A DNA stretch of 64,000 nt from the NCBI GenBank assembly GCA_035345895.1, contig DAORDI010000001.1, positions 1-64,000 on the forward strand, given 5' to 3'. Numbering within the stretch: the first letter of the stretch is position 1; each line of letters starts with the position of its first letter. The DNA is from DAORDI01 sp035345895. GTDB lineage: Bacteria > Spirochaetota > Leptospiria > Leptospirales > Leptospiraceae. This document shows, piece by piece, positions 28,432 to 36,572 of the stretch. A program made the position numbers and the translations under genes. A model generated the notes under the pieces. It had not been told where the DNA came from. It searched no databases and saw only the letters and a program-made list of their open reading frames with translations.

Positions 28432-28818
28432 ATGAGCATTCAGGAGACAATCAGCGTACTGGCAGAATTTCTGGAACTGCAGACCCGGCATCAGAATCTG
28501 GATGTGCTCATCCATAATTTCGAAACAGAAAACGCAATAAACCGAATACAGTATAATGATAATATATCCATTCTCAATACAGACCAGATAAAATTTCTGG
28601 ACTCCTTTTCCGGTTTCCTTTCCATCCGCAGTTCAGAAAGCGAATATGCAAAGTTCCGCACATACTGCAGTTCCGAAAATACACCGGAAAACGAGCTCAG
28701 AAAAAGAATCCGTGAAATTGAGGAAAATCCGGAGATTGGAGTATCAGCTGAAGAAGTAAGAACAGGTATTGAGGAAATCCTTGGAAAAAAATTATCAATT
28801 CCATCCAGAAGCAAATAA
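28432..28818 (+). CDS. Putative antitoxin, second copy
   Basis: A 128-residue paralogue of the protein at 27705, nearly identical over the first 100 residues. After PEIGVS the C-terminus changes (AEEVRTGIEEILGKKLSIPSRSK instead of WEEAVSRLEVRIGKK, written here only to show the swap region). The last 38 bases overlap the second toxin gene. Divergence exactly where an antitoxin usually grips its toxin suggests separate specificity. Confidence 0.7.
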   Translation: MSIQETISVLAEFLELQTRHQNLDVLIHNFETENAINRIQYNDNISILNTDQIKFLDSFSGFLSIRSSESEYAKFRTYCSSENTPENELRKRIREIEENPEIGVSAEEVRTGIEEILGKKLSIPSRSK

Positions 28819-29089
28819 TGAATTTAAAGAATCTGTAAAATGGCACAACCGAAACAGATCGGCATCTGGAGAAGAATTTGCAGTGTCTGTTTTTGATAAG
28901 CTGGAACAGATCAAAGAAAACCCGGAAGCCCGTTCCGCAGATTCAGACGGTGTACGCTGGGCATCAGTGGCTAAATTTCCTTATCACATTTACTATCTTT
29001 TCCGGGCACCGATTATATGGATTTTAGCAATTTGGCACAACAGCAGAAAACCGGAAGGCTGGAAAGAAAGAGTCAACGATCTGGATTGA
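28781..29089 (+). CDS. RelE/ParE-type toxin, second copy
   Basis: A 102-residue protein, paralogous to the one at 28054. The N-terminal half differs (FHPEANNEFKESVKWHNRNR). The C-terminal half, from RSADSDGVRWASVAKFPYHI to the end, is almost the same. I choose the TTG at 28781 since it aligns with the first copy's start; a TTG at 28769 would add four residues. Confidence 0.8.
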   Translation: MEKNYQFHPEANNEFKESVKWHNRNRSASGEEFAVSVFDKLEQIKENPEARSADSDGVRWASVAKFPYHIYYLFRAPIIWILAIWHNSRKPEGWKERVNDLD

Positions 29090-29095
29090 AATGAA

Positions 29096-29123
29096 TTGAC
29101 TTTTCGGTCGGATGAGCTATACT
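29096..29123 (+). promoter_or_regulatory. Sigma-70-like promoter for the DUF2281/VapC pair
   Basis: TTGACT (29096-29101) and TATACT (29118-29123) are separated by 16 bases, with AAAGGAGA and the ATG of the antitoxin gene at 29147 downstream. Confidence 0.6.
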
Positions 29124-29146
29124 GTCTGCAAAAGGAGAATGCAGTA

Positions 29147-29359
29147 ATGACAGCAGCTGAACATCTTTTTAAAATCAGTCAGGAGCTTCCGGATGATCTG
29201 CTTACAGAATTATTGGATTTTGCAGAATTTCTCAAGCAGAAAAAAAAGCTTCCCGCACAGACTAATCTTGCACTCAAAATACAGCAGCAATTCAAAGATT
29301 TAGATTTTGACAATGTCTCACTGCCCGCAAGAAGCGTAATGAGAAATACACCTTTTTAG
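29147..29359 (+). CDS. DUF2281 family antitoxin
   Basis: A 70-residue protein whose start, LFKISQELPDDLLTELLDFAEFLKQK, matches the DUF2281 antitoxins usually paired with VapC toxins. The ATG at 29147 has AAAGGAGA in front. An in-frame frame extends 17 codons upstream through the promoter and is not used. The VapC-like gene follows after 10 bases. Confidence 0.78.
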   Translation: MTAAEHLFKISQELPDDLLTELLDFAEFLKQKKKLPAQTNLALKIQQQFKDLDFDNVSLPARSVMRNTPF

Positions 29360-29369
29360 AGTCATTATA

Positions 29370-29744
29370 ATGAATAGTTATTTATTAGATACCAACGTAC
29401 TCTCAGAATTGATGCGGTCTAATCCAGATAGGACTGTTTTTGAATGGTTTGAGTCAAATAAAAATTCCAATTTTTTCATTTCTTCAGTAACGGAAGCTGA
29501 AATTTTGACAGGAATTGCTCTCCTCCCGGAAAGTAAAAAGCGACTGGACCTGACTGCCGCTTCTGAAAAGCTTTTTTCTCAGGATTTTTTTGGACGAATA
29601 CTGTTTTTCGATGAAAAATCAGCAGTCATTTATGCGAAGACTGCCGCCGATAGAATCAAATCTCCTATTTTCCCGAATCCGGTTAAAAACCAAACGATTT
29701 TTCTCCGTAAAAAAAATCTGGACAAAATGAACGATATGCCATAA
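29370..29744 (+). pseudogene. vapC: VapC/FitB-type PIN toxin, C-terminally truncated
   Basis: The first 95 residues are a normal PIN-domain RNase toxin: LLDTNVLSELMRS with the first acidic residue, and VTEAEILTGIALLPESKKR with the second. From about residue 96 (SPIFPNPVKNQ) the sequence leaves the family. The expected DAxIAAxA block and the ATRNxxDF block, holding the remaining catalytic aspartates, are absent in all three frames downstream. It is thus probably inactive, leaving an orphan antitoxin. I cannot tell whether a deletion or an insertion replaced the end. Confidence 0.75.
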
Positions 29745-29881
29745 ATATACAATTATCATTTAAGGAACAAAACAGTGTAATGCCTTTAAGAAACCGGCAG
29801 CAAGAATGTTTCCAGACTTGCACCTTCAGCAGAATGCATTATATTTTTTTATATCCTTAAAAAAATACTGGAGAAAAACCA

Positions 29882-30507
29882 ATGAAATCAGGATCTGTTC
29901 AAACAGCAAACAGCAAACAGCAAACAGCAAACAGCAAACAGCAACTAAGCTAATAAGCATTACTGCCCTTCTGGCATTCGGCCTCATCGGATGCACGACT
30001 AAGAAAAAAGACAATTCGAAAGCACTGATAGGACTTCTTGCACTGAATTCGATGAAGGCTGCGGCTACCTGCACGACAGCAAACTACATCTCGTCTCCGA
30101 TCACATCAAGTACATTTACTGATCTCAAATTCAGCTACATCTCTGCATATACTGCATGGCTTGGCTATTTCAGCATAACCGGGGCAACCAGCACTAGCTG
30201 GTGGCTTGTAGAAGGCCCGGCAACAGCTTCCATTTCCTCAGCATCCTTTACTACATATTTGACAGACCAGGGCTGTTCCGGTGAAACAAGTGCCAATTCC
30301 AATGCTGCCCCAGCAATGTATGGAGTTCAAAAAGATCAGGTTAACAATGTTCCTGCAACTTTCCCTATTGCAACTTCATCAATCTCAGCGAATCAGAAAT
30401 ATTATTCGCCTACAACCGGTGCCACTATCCTTTTCAGAATGTTTATATCTGATTCAACTGCCTCGTCTTCAGTATCGACTGGATGGAAAGTCAAGAAGGC
30501 GTATTGA
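29882..30507 (+). CDS. Putative phase-variable lipoprotein (currently out of frame)
   Basis: The lipoprotein signal KLISITALLAFGLIGC, followed by TTKKKDNSKALIGLLALNS, is typical of leptospiral lipoproteins. The best start is ATG 29882, preceded at the right distance by GGAGA (29870-29874). Between it and the signal lie six perfect AAACAGC units (29901-29942). As sequenced, the ATG is in a different frame from the lipobox and would stop after about 23 codons. One more unit, or two fewer, would join them. The open frame can alternatively start at 29806 without a clear ribosome site, giving a long odd leader. The mature part is Ser/Thr/Ala-rich and has no recognised domain. Confidence 0.6.
29901..29942 (+). 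repeat. Six copies of a 7-bp repeat, AAACAGC
   Basis: The repeat is perfect in all six units and starts 19 bases after the likely ATG of the lipoprotein gene. A 7-bp unit is not a multiple of three, so slippage changes the frame. Such tracts mark contingency loci in other bacteria. Confidence 0.95.
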
Positions 30508-30672
30508 AATTCGAGCCGCTGTAAAGAAGAAGTAAATAATCTAAAAAGCGGAAAGCAGCATCAGTGAAAGGTCAATTCTAGCGGACACTATATGTCGCAG
30601 AAAAGGCTAGGTAAAGCGGTGATAGTAGCTACCAAGTTTGCAGCAGCTTCCACTCTTGCGACCCCCTTTGGG
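30508..30672. other. Non-coding stretch with MITE-like fragments
   Basis: No gene is seen. A piece around 30637-30652 (GTTTGCAGCAGCTTCCA) is the reverse complement of part of the family 1 MITE at 42748-42765. The stretch ends with the left target copy of the element at 30673. Confidence 0.4.
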
Positions 30673-30803
30673 CTTATGCTGTCAACTTAAGAAGAAATTT
30701 AAAGGATTATCACGGATGAGCACAGATCAACACGGATATTTTGATTCATTATCTGTGTTAATCCGTGTGTATGTGGTGAATCATCCTTATCTTGACAGCA
30801 TTG
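30673..30803. repeat. MITE-like element (family 3) with 9-bp target-site duplication
   Basis: The 131-bp element has inverted ends ATGCTGTCAA (30676-30685) and TTGACAGCAT (30792-30801), and is flanked by identical CCCTTTGGG at 30664-30672 and 30804-30812. Inside are CACGGATGAGCACAGATCAA and its approximate inverted counterpart TATCTGTGTTAATCCGTG, a motif spread widely in bacterial genomes. No coding capacity is present. Confidence 0.75.
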
Positions 30804-31031
30804 CCCTTTGGGCCTTTTCGACAGCCCTAAGGACGGAGCTCAGTAGTCGCTAACGCTACTTCGTTGCTTTTTTCCAAGCCGAGGACACTTGCTGCATATG
30901 CGGTGAGTGCTCTCTCGCTTGGTTTTCAAAATTCTGATAGGAAGAACCTCTGCGGTCAGGTATTTTCTGAGGAACATCATTACAAAGAATTAGGGACTGT
31001 CGCAATTGGTTAAGAACTTCCGGGACAACAC

Positions 31032-31666
31032 TTTGTAGGGCTCCTGCGATTTTCAGGGGACCAAGCTTTGTGGGAACTCCTACGATTCTCAGAGAGCCGA
31101 GCGTTGTGGGAACTCCTGCGATTCTCAGAGTGCCAAGCTTTGTTGGAACTCCTGCGAATCTTAGAGAGACGGGCTTTGTGGGGCTCCTACGATTCTCAGA
31201 GAGACGGGCTTTGTAGGACTCCTGCGATTCTCGGATAGCCGGCCTTTGTGGGAACTCCTACGATTTTCAGGGAACCAAGCTTTGTGGGAACTCCTACGAT
31301 TCTCAGAGAGCCGAGCGTTGTGGGAACTCCTGCGATTCTCAGAGTGCCAAGCTTTGTTGGAACTCCTGCGAATCTTAGAGAGACGGGCTTTGTGGGGCTC
31401 CTACGATTCTCAGAGAGACGGGCTTTGTAGGACTCCTGCGATTCTCGGATAGCCGGCCTTTGTGGGAACTCCTACGATTTTCAGGGAACCAAGCTTTGTG
31501 GGAACTCCTACGATTCTCAGCGGACCAAGCTTTGTGGGAACTCCTGCGATTCTCAGAGAGACGGGTTTTGTAGGAACTCCTACAACTCTCGGAGGGCCAA
31601 GCTTTGTAGGAACTCCTGCGATTTGGGAAAGACCTCCTGGCACAGCGTTTTGTTGGAACTCCTATG
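31032..31666. repeat. Minisatellite of ~36-bp units in a 214-bp higher-order repeat
   Basis: About 17-18 units follow each other with the core TTTGTGGGAACTCCTACGAT and a variable tail (AGAGAGACGGGC, AGGGAACCAAGC and others). A block of six units repeats with a period of exactly 214 bases (31048, 31262, 31476), so two whole blocks and part of a third are present. The array ends with a perfect 9-bp hairpin, GTTGGAACT (31652-31660) with AGTTCCAAC (31668-31676). Long open frames on both strands are a by-product of the 36-bp periodicity and are not taken as genes. Confidence 0.92.
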
Positions 31667-31689
31667 TAGTTCCAACGCAAATTCCCGGG

Positions 31690-32118
31690 ACAATCTTTTA
31701 GTCTTATTGAGGAATTCTTATGGAAACGATGCCTCCGGCAGGACCGACGTCTGTGTTATGACAACTTTCACTCCGTCATATATTTTTTTATTTCTGAGTT
31801 CAACTGTATCTGCATATATACTGAGAGAGGTTAAAGCCGATGCAAAGAAAACGACTGCAGGGAAAAATGCGAATTTCTTTGTCTGAAAAAAACCAGTCTA
31901 TAAAATCATCCCGAAGCAGTAGATTTGCATTGTCATTCTCCCTGTCCCAAAAATATGATTAGGATGACTGCAGGGAAGTTCAACCAATAAATGAGACTCA
32001 TCCACAGAATCATCTGGTGAGTTTCTGAAATAGAAAGTGATGACTAAGATCAGTGAACGATTTTTTTTTTGACCTTTCAGATACAATCTGGACACTGTCA
32101 GCTATGTTTAGTTCAATC
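31690..32118. other. Non-coding stretch between minisatellite and MITE
   Basis: About 430 bases with no convincing gene. One plus-strand frame (31623-31886) encodes a short hydrophobic segment near 31759-31830 but lacks a ribosome site. A run of ten T lies near 32061-32070. Confidence 0.35.
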
Positions 32119-32322
32119 ACTCACCTTACGCAAATACAATATTCCGTCTAGATGCAGTAATTTTCGGAAAACATTAGGGAAATCTAATGAATCAGTAAAA
32201 ATAGCAGCTTCCGCGCTTGCGGGAGTTCAGCCAGCTTCTAAATGTTGGCAGCCAGCTTCTAAATGTTGGCAGCCAGCTTCTAAATGTTGGCGAGAGCGGT
32301 CAGCCGTAGGCGCAAGGTGAGT
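32119..32322. repeat. MITE family 1, copy A
   Basis: A 204-bp element with inverted ends ACTCACCTTACGCA (32119-32132) and GGCGCAAGGTGAGT (32309-32322). Its sequence is the reverse complement of the element at 42678-42932, including ACATTAGGGAAATCTAATG and CTTCCGCGCTTGCGGGAGTT. It contains three perfect 21-bp tandem copies of CAGCCAGCTTCTAAATGTTGG at 32228-32290, where the other copy has one. Confidence 0.85.
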
Positions 32323-32375
32323 TAATCAGTTGAAAAAGAAGGCAGAATAAAAACCTTTTTAAGGAGTTCAGGGTT

Positions 32376-32663
32376 ATGGATTTCAGGCAGAAATTATTTT
32401 CTTTTACAGTTCTTATATTTACTGGCGGATGCGTTACTTGGGAGCTTGGGAAGGTGGGCTACATAGAGCCGTCAAAACTTGAAATAGAGCCTGCTGAAAA
32501 AAAACTGATTCTCTCTGAATGCTCCTTTCTGAGCGGAGGACCTTTTCTGGAAAGAGCTGTTGAGAAAGCGGAACCGGGCAGATTGAAAAATGCGGTCATC
32601 ATAAAAGAATTGAGAGGGACAACATCCTGTTACAGACTTTACGGTGAAAAGGAAAGTCAATAA
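32376..32663 (+). CDS. Small putative lipoprotein, TRL-like
   Basis: A 95-residue protein with a hydrophobic N-terminus ending VLIFTGGC (Cys19), a good lipobox. The second half (VIIKELRGTTSCYRLYGE) is unlike enzymes that I know. AAGGAG stands before the ATG. Its TAA stop overlaps the next ATG by one base (TAATG), so the two small lipoproteins are co-translated. Resemblance to TRL-like lipoproteins is a weak guess. Confidence 0.65.
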   Translation: MDFRQKLFSFTVLIFTGGCVTWELGKVGYIEPSKLEIEPAEKKLILSECSFLSGGPFLERAVEKAEPGRLKNAVIIKELRGTTSCYRLYGEKESQ

Positions 32664-32980
32664 TGAAAAATTTTATTATTATAATGATTTTATCATTGCA
32701 TTTTTCCGAATGCCAGGTCCCTGCCGGATCATTCAGAATGATGAGCGCCTCTCTTCCGGCTGAATCAGAAACAATAGGAAGTTCCAGGGTCTACGGTGAA
32801 CATTGCCGGTTTTACAACAGCATTACCGGATATGCGTTTCCGCAAATGGATCTTGCCGTAAAAGATGCATTGAGCAAGGTTCCCGGAGCAAAAGGATTGA
32901 AAGATGCAAGTATCGCGGAAAAATACAGCCCCGTTTTCTCTTATTATTGCTATGAAGTTGACGGTCTCCCGGTAAAGTAG
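32663..32980 (+). CDS. Small putative lipoprotein, TRL-like
   Basis: A 105-residue protein with signal IIIMILSLHFSEC (Cys17). The middle, GEHCRFYNSITGYAFPQMDLAV, and the following KDALSKVPGAKGLKDASI resemble TRL-like family proteins, whose role is unknown. It starts on the last base of the previous stop codon. It ends 256 bases before the next gene. Confidence 0.65.
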   Translation: MKNFIIIMILSLHFSECQVPAGSFRMMSASLPAESETIGSSRVYGEHCRFYNSITGYAFPQMDLAVKDALSKVPGAKGLKDASIAEKYSPVFSYYCYEVDGLPVK

Positions 32981-33080
32981 GTTCAGTCAGAAATTATCCC
33001 AGCAGTAGGTCTTTACACCCATTCCCAGAAAGTTAAATTTGCAGAGATCTGAGGCCGGCTTGTGGGGTCGAATTCTCAAA

Positions 33081-33121
33081 AGCGGCTGATTTTGCTGATC
33101 CATTACATTTCTCTAATGTTT
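33081..33121. repeat. Relic of MITE family 1
   Basis: GCTGATTTTGCTGATCCATTACATTTCTCTAATGTTT (abbreviated match 33084-33120) is close to 42853-42889 in copy B; no inverted ends remain. It sits in the leader of the next phosphatase gene. Confidence 0.55.
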
Positions 33122-33236
33122 CGCAAAGTAAATATTTCAATTTTCGTGTTTTTTTGCTCAAAATGGAATAGTGGTTTTCTGCGAATATTAAAATGAGAAA
33201 CTGATTTCATTGACTTCAGTAAAATCGGATAATAAA

Positions 33237-35783
33237 ATGACCGCTATGCCAGATTTTTATGAAAAGATTTCCTCTAAGTTTGCCCGTGTTTTTCTGACAG
33301 TCCTGTCCTTATTCTTTTCCTTCTCTGTCTTTTCTTTTCCTGTGGATCTGCAGAAGGAATGGAAAGCGAAAGAAGGCATACATAAGGATTCTGTCCCTGA
33401 CGAAACATGGCAGTCTTTTGAAAAAACGACAATTCGTTTTTCAAAAATAAAACCCAAAGAAGGCAATGTTCAGTCCTATACGTTTTATAAAGAGGTCATT
33501 TTCCCGGAAATGGATTATTCCTCTCTTCAGGACAGTGTATCCATTCTTATACCAAATATAATGAATATGTATGAGTTCTATTTCGACGGAAATCTTCTTT
33601 CTTCAAGAGGTAAGATTGAAAACGGAAAAATTGTCAGGTACGGGTACAGAAGAAACATAGTTGTTGTAATTCCTCAAAAGCTTCTCAGTGCAGGCAGACA
33701 TAAGATTCATATCATAGCGAGTTCCGCAGCAAATGAAGACATTGAGCTGACAGGAAATGCCAGTATGACTGCAGACTTGCATTCCAGGCATATCGAGGCT
33801 GTTTCTGAAAGAATTCCTCTGATGATTATATTTATGTATATTTTCGTCGGTTTCTATCATCTTCTCCTTTTTCTGAAACGGACCCAGGAAAAATACAATC
33901 TCTTCTTCGGACTCTTCTGTCTGGACATTTTCTGCTATCTGTTCTTGAGGACGGAGGTCAGTTATTCACTGGATTTGGATCCTTTCCTTGTCACGAGAAT
34001 TGAGTATATGTTCCTCTTCCTTTTGAGTCCTCTTGCCCTTGTGTTCTTTGACAATTTTTTTGAAAATAAAGTGACCCGGTTCAGCAAAGCATTTCTTGGA
34101 CTCTGCGGTTTTATGGGGCTGACTGTTCTTTTTATGCCGAGATACATTGCTTCTAAAATTCTTCTAGGATGGCAGTTTCTTGCCCTTGCTAGTTTTATAT
34201 ATTTTATCATTACAATTATCCGCGCCATCAGAAACAGGCATCAGGATTCCAGAAGACTTCTTCTGGCATTCAGCATTTTCATTTTTGCGGCAATTTATGA
34301 TGTAGTCGGTGCAACAAATTTAATCCCTGGAATAGTGAATAAGGAATTGATGAAATACGGATTCTTTACTTTCATCATAGGAATTGCATTTGTTCTGGCA
34401 AACAGGTTTTTAAGACTTCATAAGCAGGTCGAAGATCTGAATTCAAACCTCGAGCAGAAGGTTGAACAGAGAACAAAGGAACTGCAGAACTCGCTGGATG
34501 AAATCAGATTCCTGAAATTCCAGCAGGACGGAGACTATTTTCTGACCACTCTTCTCATAAATCCTCTGATGACAAATAATACTCGAAGTGACAATATAAC
34601 CGTTGAATACTATGTGAAACAGAAGAAAAATTTCATGTTCAAGAACAGGATGTATGAAATTGGAGGAGACATCTGCATATCGGATATGATCACTCTCCGG
34701 GATAAAAAGTATGTCGCGTTCATCAACGGGGATGCGATGGGCAAGTCCATTCAGGGAGCAGGAGGTGCTCTTGTACTTGGGGTGATTTTCAAATCCATCC
34801 TTGAAAGAACCAAAAGTTACGGAAAGCAGCTGAATGTGTATCCTGAACGATGGCTGAAAAACTGCTTTTCGGAACTTCACAATGTCTTCGTCTCCTTTGA
34901 CGGAAGTATGCTTGTCTCCGTTGTTATGGGTCTTGTGGATGAATCCACAGGAATGCTGTACTTCATCAATGCGGAACACCCTTTTACAATTCTGTACCGG
35001 GACGGAAAGGCTGAGTTTCTTGAAACAAAACTGATGCACCATAAGATCGGGATGCAGGGACTGGAAGGAAGCGTGAGGATACAGACATTTCAGATGGAAC
35101 CTCAGGACATCATCATCATCGGATCTGACGGAAGGGATGATATTGTCATCTCCAAGGACGGGCAGGGGAACAGGCAGATCAATGAGGATGAAAATCTTTT
35201 TCTCCGGAAGGTGGAACAGGGAGAAGCTGACCTCAAGCATATCACTGAACTTCTTCTGAAGGAAGGAGAACTGAGTGACGATTACACTCTACTGAAGATT
35301 CACTATACTGCAAAATATTTTTCCAATATTACCCAGGAATACCAGAAACTGTTTCAGCAGGCAGAGCAGCTTTCATCAGATCAGAAGGAAAAAATCAAAG
35401 AGCTTTATAAAAAAGCATTAAAGTATAATGAAAGTCTCGAAGTATTGAAAAAGCTGTCTGAAATTTACTATGAAGAAAAGAGCTGGTCCGAGTTTATTCA
35501 TTTTGCCGAGCGTCTTGTGAAAATCAGACCGTCCGAGTCTCTTTATTATTACAGGCTTTCCTATGCATTTCTGCAGATCGAAGACTATCATCAGGCCGCC
35601 GACTACGGTGAGAGTCTGAAACTCAGAGAGCCGGAAAATGTGGAAAACCTGATGAACCTGATTGAAATTTACAGGAGACTGAACCGGATAGAAAGGATTC
35701 AGGAGCTGATTCATAAAGGACTGTATTATCAGCCTGACAATACAAAGCTTCTGGAACAGAAGGCGCTTGTGGCAGGGTTTTGA
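33237..35783 (+). CDS. 7TMR-DISM receptor with non-canonical PP2C phosphatase and TPR domains
   Basis: About 848 residues. A signal peptide, an extracytoplasmic jelly-roll-like domain (to about residue 190), seven membrane helices (to about 390), and a coiled coil (EDLNSNLEQKVEQRTKELQ) precede the PP2C domain. Its motifs are YEIGGDICIS, INGDAMGKSIQGAGGA, GSDGRDD and LSDDYTLL. C-terminal TPR-like helices (about 700-848) close the protein. It probably senses a ligand outside the inner membrane and dephosphorylates a STAS protein. Start is uncertain: ATG 33237 or 33246, or TTG 33210; none has a good ribosome site. Confidence 0.85.
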   Translation: MTAMPDFYEKISSKFARVFLTVLSLFFSFSVFSFPVDLQKEWKAKEGIHKDSVPDETWQSFEKTTIRFSKIKPKEGNVQSYTFYKEVIFPEMDYSSLQDSVSILIPNIMNMYEFYFDGNLLSSRGKIENGKIVRYGYRRNIVVVIPQKLLSAGRHKIHIIASSAANEDIELTGNASMTADLHSRHIEAVSERIPLMIIFMYIFVGFYHLLLFLKRTQEKYNLFFGLFCLDIFCYLFLRTEVSYSLDLDPFLVTRIEYMFLFLLSPLALVFFDNFFENKVTRFSKAFLGLCGFMGLTVLFMPRYIASKILLGWQFLALASFIYFIITIIRAIRNRHQDSRRLLLAFSIFIFAAIYDVVGATNLIPGIVNKELMKYGFFTFIIGIAFVLANRFLRLHKQVEDLNSNLEQKVEQRTKELQNSLDEIRFLKFQQDGDYFLTTLLINPLMTNNTRSDNITVEYYVKQKKNFMFKNRMYEIGGDICISDMITLRDKKYVAFINGDAMGKSIQGAGGALVLGVIFKSILERTKSYGKQLNVYPERWLKNCFSELHNVFVSFDGSMLVSVVMGLVDESTGMLYFINAEHPFTILYRDGKAEFLETKLMHHKIGMQGLEGSVRIQTFQMEPQDIIIIGSDGRDDIVISKDGQGNRQINEDENLFLRKVEQGEADLKHITELLLKEGELSDDYTLLKIHYTAKYFSNITQEYQKLFQQAEQLSSDQKEKIKELYKKALKYNESLEVLKKLSEIYYEEKSWSEFIHFAERLVKIRPSESLYYYRLSYAFLQIEDYHQAADYGESLKLREPENVENLMNLIEIYRRLNRIERIQELIHKGLYYQPDNTKLLEQKALVAGF

Positions 35784-35991
35784 CTGAATCGGGTCGGGAG
35801 GTGCTTGTGCACTGCCCCGTCTCAAAGGCATTCTCCTGGAAACCTGTTTCAGTGAATGCCGAAGCTCAGGAAAATTGCATCCTTGAACTGAAAACTCGCA
35901 ATATGTCATATAATTTTAAAAGTCATATTAATGATTTTTTGTTGACTTTTTCCCTGTCCTGTCTGACTATTGAGTCAGGAGGAATCATTCA

Positions 35992-36570
35992 ATGAACGGT
36001 GAATTGAACTATGATGAGGTCTGGGCAATGTTTCAGGAGACAGACAGACGTTTTAAGGAGACAGCTGAGCAGTTTAAGGAAACGGATAGACAGTTTAAAG
36101 AGACGGACAAGCAGTTTAAGGCAACAGACAGAAAACTGCTGAAACTCGAAAGGATGTTTACTGGACAGTGGGGGAAACTGATTGAGTCGCTGGTGGAAGG
36201 TGATCTTGTAAACCTGCTGAATGCACGAGGAATCCCTGTAAATCAGACCGGTCAAAGAATTAAAAAACGCTATAATAAAAAAGATTATGAAATAGATCTC
36301 ATTGCCAGAAACGGAAAAGAAGTGGTATTTGTGGAAGTCAAAACGACTTTAAAACCGGATGATGTTCTGAACTTCACAGAGAAACTGAAAATGGCAAAAA
36401 CAGTTTTCCCGGAGTACTCAGAAAATATTCTGTACGGAACAGTCGCCTATCTGAGATCGGAATCCAATGCAGAACAGTTTGCGATGAAAAACGGTCTGCT
36501 TGTCATCAAAGCGACTGGAAAAAGTGCAAGCATCATCAATGATAAGGAATTTCAGCCTGCACAGTTTTGA
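35992..36570 (+). CDS. Coiled-coil heptad protein with PD-(D/E)XK nuclease-like domain
   Basis: A 192-residue protein. Residues about 14-47 repeat a 7-residue unit (RRFKETAEQFKETDRQFKET and onward), forming a coiled coil. The C-terminal domain contains YEIDLIARNGKEVVFVEVKTT, the D...ExK core of PD-(D/E)XK proteins, as in DUF3782-like families. Whether it cuts DNA is unknown. AGGAGGAA precedes the ATG. It is convergent with lnt, with stops 2 bases apart. Confidence 0.75.
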   Translation: MNGELNYDEVWAMFQETDRRFKETAEQFKETDRQFKETDKQFKATDRKLLKLERMFTGQWGKLIESLVEGDLVNLLNARGIPVNQTGQRIKKRYNKKDYEIDLIARNGKEVVFVEVKTTLKPDDVLNFTEKLKMAKTVFPEYSENILYGTVAYLRSESNAEQFAMKNGLLVIKATGKSASIINDKEFQPAQF

Positions 36571-36572
36571 GA

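Larger units (their letters stand above)
27649..29093 (+). repeat. Tandem duplication of a toxin-antitoxin module with its leader
   Basis: Two head-to-tail copies of about 0.73 kb each comprise a leader, an antitoxin gene and a RelE/ParE-like gene. The leaders (27652-27704 and 28379-28431) share TTGACAATCCCAAAATCTG and the following TTATAGACAAATC, almost unchanged. The proteins differ most near the antitoxin C-terminus and toxin N-terminus. TTGACA and TTATAG are 20 bases apart, too far for a standard promoter, so the conserved leader may be an operator instead. Confidence 0.85.

Noticed and set aside
31032..31666. CRISPR array
   Set aside because: The repeats are contiguous, the variable parts are short and recur in blocks, and no cas gene is near.
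31246..31701. Several overlapping open frames on both strands encoding repeats such as GTPTIFREPSFV
   Set aside because: They arise because the minisatellite unit is a multiple of three. The 214-bp block is not, there is no ribosome site, and the frames are open on both strands.
31623..31886. Short frame with a hydrophobic segment after the minisatellite
   Set aside because: No ribosome site and it begins inside the repeat array; not enough support for a gene.
34443..35240. 265-codon minus-strand frame within the phosphatase gene
   Set aside because: It is antisense to the conserved PP2C domain, and similar antisense frames appear in all the paralogues, as expected from codon bias.
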